Part shown: piece by piece, positions 61,066-64,000 of the stretch | Layout: each line of letters opens with the position of its first letter | Position numbering within the stretch: the first letter of the stretch is position 1 | DNA from: Buttiauxella warmboldiae | Lineage (GTDB): Bacteria; Pseudomonadota; Gammaproteobacteria; Enterobacterales; Enterobacteriaceae | DNA: 64,000 nt | Assembly (NCBI RefSeq): GCF_003818135.1 | Contig: NZ_RPOH01000033.1 | Coordinates: 1 to 64,000 of the forward strand | Direction: 5' to 3' | Translations under genes and position numbers: made by a program | The notes under the pieces: model-generated | What the model saw: only the letters and a program-made list of their open reading frames with translations | Told to the model about the DNA's origin: nothing | The model's database searches: none

Positions 61066-61287
61066 ATGAAAAATACATCCAGTATTCAGACGCAGTTTGG
61101 CGCGCATCTCAAAAAACTCAGGCTTCAGTCAGGCCTGTCCCAGGAAGCATTTGCTGATAAGTGTGGCCTTGATCGTACCTATGTTAGTGGTATTGAACGA
61201 GGTGTCAGGAATCCAACCCTCGAGGTGATCAGCATCCTTGCTGCAGGGTTGGGGATTGATATTAGCCAATTATTTGAGTTTAACTGA
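61066..61287 (+). CDS. C-protein-like XRE regulator, copy 2
   Basis: 73 residues, close paralogue of the preceding gene (shared GLSQEAFADKCG-DRTY-SGIERGVRNPTL), ending soon after the helix-turn-helix (DISQLFEFN). The gene and its operator repeat the upstream unit at a 303-bp offset, so they arose by tandem duplication followed by divergence. Its stop overlaps the start of an antitoxin remnant. Confidence 0.85.
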   Translation: MKNTSSIQTQFGAHLKKLRLQSGLSQEAFADKCGLDRTYVSGIERGVRNPTLEVISILAAGLGIDISQLFEFN

Positions 61288-61433
61288 CTGATTCTGAAGT
61301 GATTGATCAGCATGGTCGTGTGGTTCTCAACGAAGAGTCGTGGAACCTGGTGATGGATGCTATACGCAATCCGCGTGTACCAAACGGCAGGTTGAAACGG
61401 GCCGTTTATCGAAAGTTGTTTCATGATGAATAA
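61284..61433 (+). pseudogene. DUF1778 (TacA-type) antitoxin remnant
   Basis: A 49-codon frame beginning directly after a stop at 61281-61283, with no ATG, that reads as the C-terminal half of a DUF1778 antitoxin: RVVLNEESWNLVMDAI then NPRVPNGRLKRAV. The N-terminal ribbon-helix-helix DNA-binding half is absent and no GNAT toxin gene follows, so the toxin-antitoxin locus is broken. A GTG at 61299 could start a short peptide, but this seems unlikely. Confidence 0.65.
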
Positions 61434-61831
61434 AAGCCTCTCCAGGGATCTTTTCGGATAAGCCCATTCCCCGTATACGCCATTCCCTTTCGGCCTTTTA
61501 TGATCTTCAGCGCGGGAGACAGGCGTGACACTTGTGACAGCCGTGCCATTGCCGGATCTGTGAGTGTCACACATCCAAATTATAAAAAGAGAATCGGGAG
61601 ACTTTTTTCTGAGTCGGCCCCGCTATTGTCTCCCGTTGCGTCCTGTTTTATCTATTCATTATAAAATGGAAGATGGCTGGAATCGTGTTATTACTGGCTG
61701 TCACATCTGTCTCCTGCTGTCTCACGGTTTTGATAGATTGGTGTGTTTCTGGTATTTTGTATATCCCATTGACATATCCCGTAATAATACTATTCTGACA
61801 ATGGTACGAAATTTACATGCAGGAGGCTGTA
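61434..61831 (+). promoter_or_regulatory. Non-coding gap with the vapBC promoter
   Basis: About 400 bp without a supportable gene. A likely vapB promoter is TTGACA at 61769-61774 with TATTCT at 61791-61796 (16-bp spacer), 36 bp upstream of the coding start. A GTGACAC/GTGTCAC inverted pair lies at about 61523-61571. Confidence 0.5.
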
Positions 61832-62062
61832 ATGGAAAAGACGACAATTTTTAAAAGTAACCGCAGTCAGGCGGTGCGTTTGCCGAAAGCCGTTGCCATG
61901 CCGGAAGAGGTGAAACACGTCGATATTGTGGCTGTCGGGCGGGCGCGAATTATTACTCCGGCAGGAGAGGGCTGGGATAGCTGGTTTGACGGTGAAAGTG
62001 TGACACCTGACTTCCTGTCTACACGGGAGCAACCAGGGGAACAGAGCCGGGAAGATTTCTGA
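61832..62062 (+). CDS. vapB: VapB-type antitoxin (AbrB/MazE fold)
   Basis: 76 residues. N-terminal SpoVT-AbrB DNA-binding domain (TTIFKSNRSQAVRLPKAVAMPEEV) and an acidic C-terminus rich in W, D and E (GWDSWFDGE...) that wraps the toxin. It neutralises VapC and, with it, represses its own promoter. AGGAGG sits before the ATG at 61832; the longer frame is not needed. Shares one base with vapC. Confidence 0.93.
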   Translation: MEKTTIFKSNRSQAVRLPKAVAMPEEVKHVDIVAVGRARIITPAGEGWDSWFDGESVTPDFLSTREQPGEQSREDF

Positions 62063-62466
62063 TGCTGAAATACATGCTGGATACAAACATTTGTATTTAT
62101 ACCATTAAGAATAAACCTCAGGCTGTGCGTGAGGCATTTAATCAACACTACGGGCGGATGTGCATCAGTTCCGTGACGCTGATGGAATTAATTTTTGGTG
62201 CAGAGAAATCAGCCAGCCCGGAGAAAAATCTGCGCGTCGTCGAAGGGTTTACCGCCCGGCTGGACGTGCTCAGTTATGGTGTGGACGCGGCGGTTCATAC
62301 CGGTCAGGTTCGGGCAGAACTGGCGAAGCAGGGTACCCCCGTCGGACCTTATGACAGCATGATTGCTGCCCATGCACGTTCTCTTGGTTTGATAATGGTG
62401 ACGAATAACAGCCGGGAATTTATTCGTGTTCCTGGGCTGCGTCTGGAGGACTGGACGACACGTTAA
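62062..62466 (+). CDS. vapC: VapC-type PIN-domain toxin
   Basis: 134 residues, close to the Shigella/Salmonella VapC (MvpT), which cuts initiator tRNA in the anticodon loop. PIN acidic residues are visible: MLDTNICIYTIKNKP (Asp7), SSVTLMELIFGAEKS (Glu), PYDSMIAAHARS (Asp) and TNNSREF. It is translationally coupled to vapB. All catalytic residues are present, so the pair is probably functional and stabilises the island. Its 3' end overlaps the convergent DUF927 gene by 47 bp. Confidence 0.93.
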   Translation: MLKYMLDTNICIYTIKNKPQAVREAFNQHYGRMCISSVTLMELIFGAEKSASPEKNLRVVEGFTARLDVLSYGVDAAVHTGQVRAELAKQGTPVGPYDSMIAAHARSLGLIMVTNNSREFIRVPGLRLEDWTTR

Positions 62467-64000
62467 AAATGGCAGACGTGAGCCGATAAACCCGCGCCCG
62501 GCCAATATCAGGTAACCGAAGCTGAATCTGCAGTTTTCCGTCGTTACCGCGCTGTAGCCATCCGGCTTCTGCACACAGTTTTGCGGCTTTGCCTGGATTA
62601 AATCCCCGACAGATTTCCTTCCAGCCCTCCGGCAGGATCAAAAACAGAGTATGCTCTTCGCCCGTCAGCGGATCTTTTTCTACTTTACGAAAACCGACCA
62701 TATTTTGCGGGCGATCCGGGGTATCCCATGAGGCAAAGCGGCTGTACTGGTGTGCAGTGATAAAGCGTTTGATCTGCGCCATTACACCGGCATCTTCCTG
62801 ATTAGCGGTGTGGCCTCGTTCCTGTAGCCAGGCGCAAAGGCAGTTTTGTACTGCAGCGTAAGCAGTACCTTCCCGCCAGCCAGTAATACCGTACTCTGTC
62901 GCCATTTCTCCGGCGACAGCAAGCAGAGCAAAACGGGCGGCGATGCGCTGCACCTGATTTCCGGCCTCTTCTGGCGTCAATGCTGCCCGGTAACGCCGGA
63001 GAAGTTCTCTGGCAAAAGCGGTAGTTTCTTCCACGTCATCCGTCAGGGAAGCCAGCCAGGCGTGCAGAGCGGTACCATGGTAATGGTTTACTCGTTCACA
63101 CAACTCATCGGCAAATTGTTGCCCGCTGGTAAAATCGTGGAGTTCCTCGAAAGCGCCATAGTTGCCGGTATTGCTGGGGATCTGAACCATACGCACATCC
63201 ATACCGGCATAAGTACGCTCTCCAGCACGGTCGGCATGTTCAGTAAGAGATAATTCTCCGGTGGAGAGAAATAACAGTCGCCATTGCTTTCGCTGACGAA
63301 CCTCGCCGTCAGTACGGGCGCGACCCTTGCCCTGGCCGTTCGCCAACATATAGGCGATCATCCCGGCTTCGTGGGGATCAACTTCACGCAGTTCATCAAG
63401 TGGCAGCAAAGCGTCATTGTGGCGACTGGCTGTGCCTTCCAGCGCATTGCCTGTCGCGCGCCAGGAGTGCCAGTAATCCGGCCCGCCACAGACGGATGCT
63501 GCAACTTTCATCACCGTTGTTTTACCGTCGGTGGACTCTCCCCGGAGATGAAAACCGCCGCCATCCATGCCAACCAGCCGTAACAGCGGAGCCGCCAGCG
63601 CACAGCATATAGCAAAGATTAGCCGTGAATTGCCAGTACATAGAGCTGCAATCTGGGCCTGCCACTCCTGCAAGGTACCGGAGCGGGCAAAATCCGTCGG
63701 GCGGTATTGACTGCTTTGCAGCATCACGCCATCACTACCGAGGCCAATAACTGTATCCGGTAAAACGTAGACGCCGTTATGCCAGCCGATACGCTCTACA
63801 CAGATAACGCGGCGTTCCGGTACGGAACGGGAAATATAGTCACACAGCAGAGCGCGCTGGCCGGGGCGGGTGGCAATATAGGTCAGTCCGTTTGCCAGCA
63901 GTACCCGACGGAGTTCCTCACCGCTGCCACTGAGCATTTCCATCGGCATGGCCCAGCGTCGTATCTGCCCGGTTGTGGTGTGCCATTCCAGCAGGCGACC
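62420..64000 (-). CDS. DUF927 ATPase / helicase-like protein (partial, N-terminus outside window)
   Basis: The frame is open to the right edge; 526 residues are visible. DUF927 spans most of it, with conserved GRLLEWHTTTG near the window edge and a GESTDGKTTVMKVAASV Walker A-type loop. Acidic residues LLPLDELREVD (Walker B-like) and the later LAVAGEMATEYGITGW follow. DUF927 proteins are typical of P4-like satellites and integrative elements, often fused to or beside primase domains and taken to act in element replication. The ATG at 63947-63949 is internal, because conserved sequence continues upstream of it. Confidence 0.85.
   Translation of the reverse strand, partial: GRLLEWHTTTGQIRRWAMPMEMLSGSGEELRRVLLANGLTYIATRPGQRALLCDYISRSVPERRVICVERIGWHNGVYVLPDTVIGLGSDGVMLQSSQYRPTDFARSGTLQEWQAQIAALCTGNSRLIFAICCALAAPLLRLVGMDGGGFHLRGESTDGKTTVMKVAASVCGGPDYWHSWRATGNALEGTASRHNDALLPLDELREVDPHEAGMIAYMLANGQGKGRARTDGEVRQRKQWRLLFLSTGELSLTEHADRAGERTYAGMDVRMVQIPSNTGNYGAFEELHDFTSGQQFADELCERVNHYHGTALHAWLASLTDDVEETTAFARELLRRYRAALTPEEAGNQVQRIAARFALLAVAGEMATEYGITGWREGTAYAAVQNCLCAWLQERGHTANQEDAGVMAQIKRFITAHQYSRFASWDTPDRPQNMVGFRKVEKDPLTGEEHTLFLILPEGWKEICRGFNPGKAAKLCAEAGWLQRGNDGKLQIQLRLPDIGRARVYRLTSAIFNVSSSPPDAAQEHE

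Noticed and set aside
61564-61854. Plus-strand frame of 96 codons upstream of vapB
   Set aside because: It overlaps the vapB promoter and start; amino-acid composition is unlike a folded protein and no family is seen.
51510-64000. Right attachment site (repeat of the guaA 3' end)
   Set aside because: I searched by eye for the last bases of guaA downstream and saw no second copy; the island end lies outside the window.

Overview
The window is a piece of an Enterobacteriaceae chromosome. From position 1 to about 51.5 kb the genes and their order closely follow the 57-58 min region of Escherichia coli: pgpC-tadA-mltF-purL-GlmY-glrK-qseG-glrR-glnB-hmp-glyA-yphH/yphG-csiE/hcaT-suhB-trmJ-iscRSUA-hscBA-fdx-iscX-pepB-sseB-sseA-ndk-rlmN-rodZ-ispG-hisS-yfgM-bamB-der-yfgJ-xseA-guaBA. 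Protein lengths match the E. coli orthologues almost residue for residue, but the sequences are clearly not E. coli. A non-Escherichia genus such as Enterobacter, Kluyvera, Lelliottia or Buttiauxella is likely; I cannot name it more closely.

Core region (1-51.5 kb). It holds purine and one-carbon genes (purL, glyA, guaB, guaA) with recognisable PurR boxes upstream of purL, glyA and guaB. It also holds the GlrK-QseG-GlrR envelope-stress system beside its target sRNA gene glmY, complete with a sigma-54 promoter and three GlrR sites. A full isc iron-sulfur operon sits behind two IscR sites. The cell-envelope genes mltF, rodZ, bamB and yfgM, and the translation and RNA-modification genes hisS, rlmN, trmJ, tadA and der, are also here. 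Departures from the E. coli layout are: a reduced yph sugar cluster in which an MFS sugar porter replaces the ABC transporter; a DUF1007/NicO metal-transport pair between csiE and suhB; absence of pbpC-yfhM between sseA and ndk; an LprI-like secreted protein between der and yfgJ; and an apparent one-base frameshift near the 3' end of xseA.

Island (about 51.6 kb to the window end). A P4-type tyrosine integrase starts just past the guaA terminator, which marks the guaA 3' end as the integration point. Next comes a strikingly AT-rich gene for a 552-residue protein of unknown family with two C-terminal membrane helices. It is followed by a second, unrelated tyrosine recombinase, about 1 kb with no convincing gene, and a three-gene catabolic operon (GPH-family transporter, PfkB kinase, ADP-ribosylglycohydrolase-fold hydrolase) that parallels E. 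coli yegTUV. Beyond that are a Ner/Nlp-type regulator divergent from two tandemly duplicated controller (C)-protein-like regulators with restriction-modification-style C boxes, a DUF1778 antitoxin remnant, a VapBC toxin-antitoxin pair, and a DUF927 ATPase gene that runs off the right edge. The island continues beyond the window, so its far attachment site is not seen.

The most novel candidates are the AT-rich membrane protein between the two recombinases, and the duplicated C-protein circuit, which has no restriction-modification genes in view and also faces the Nlp-type regulator next to the sugar/riboside operon.
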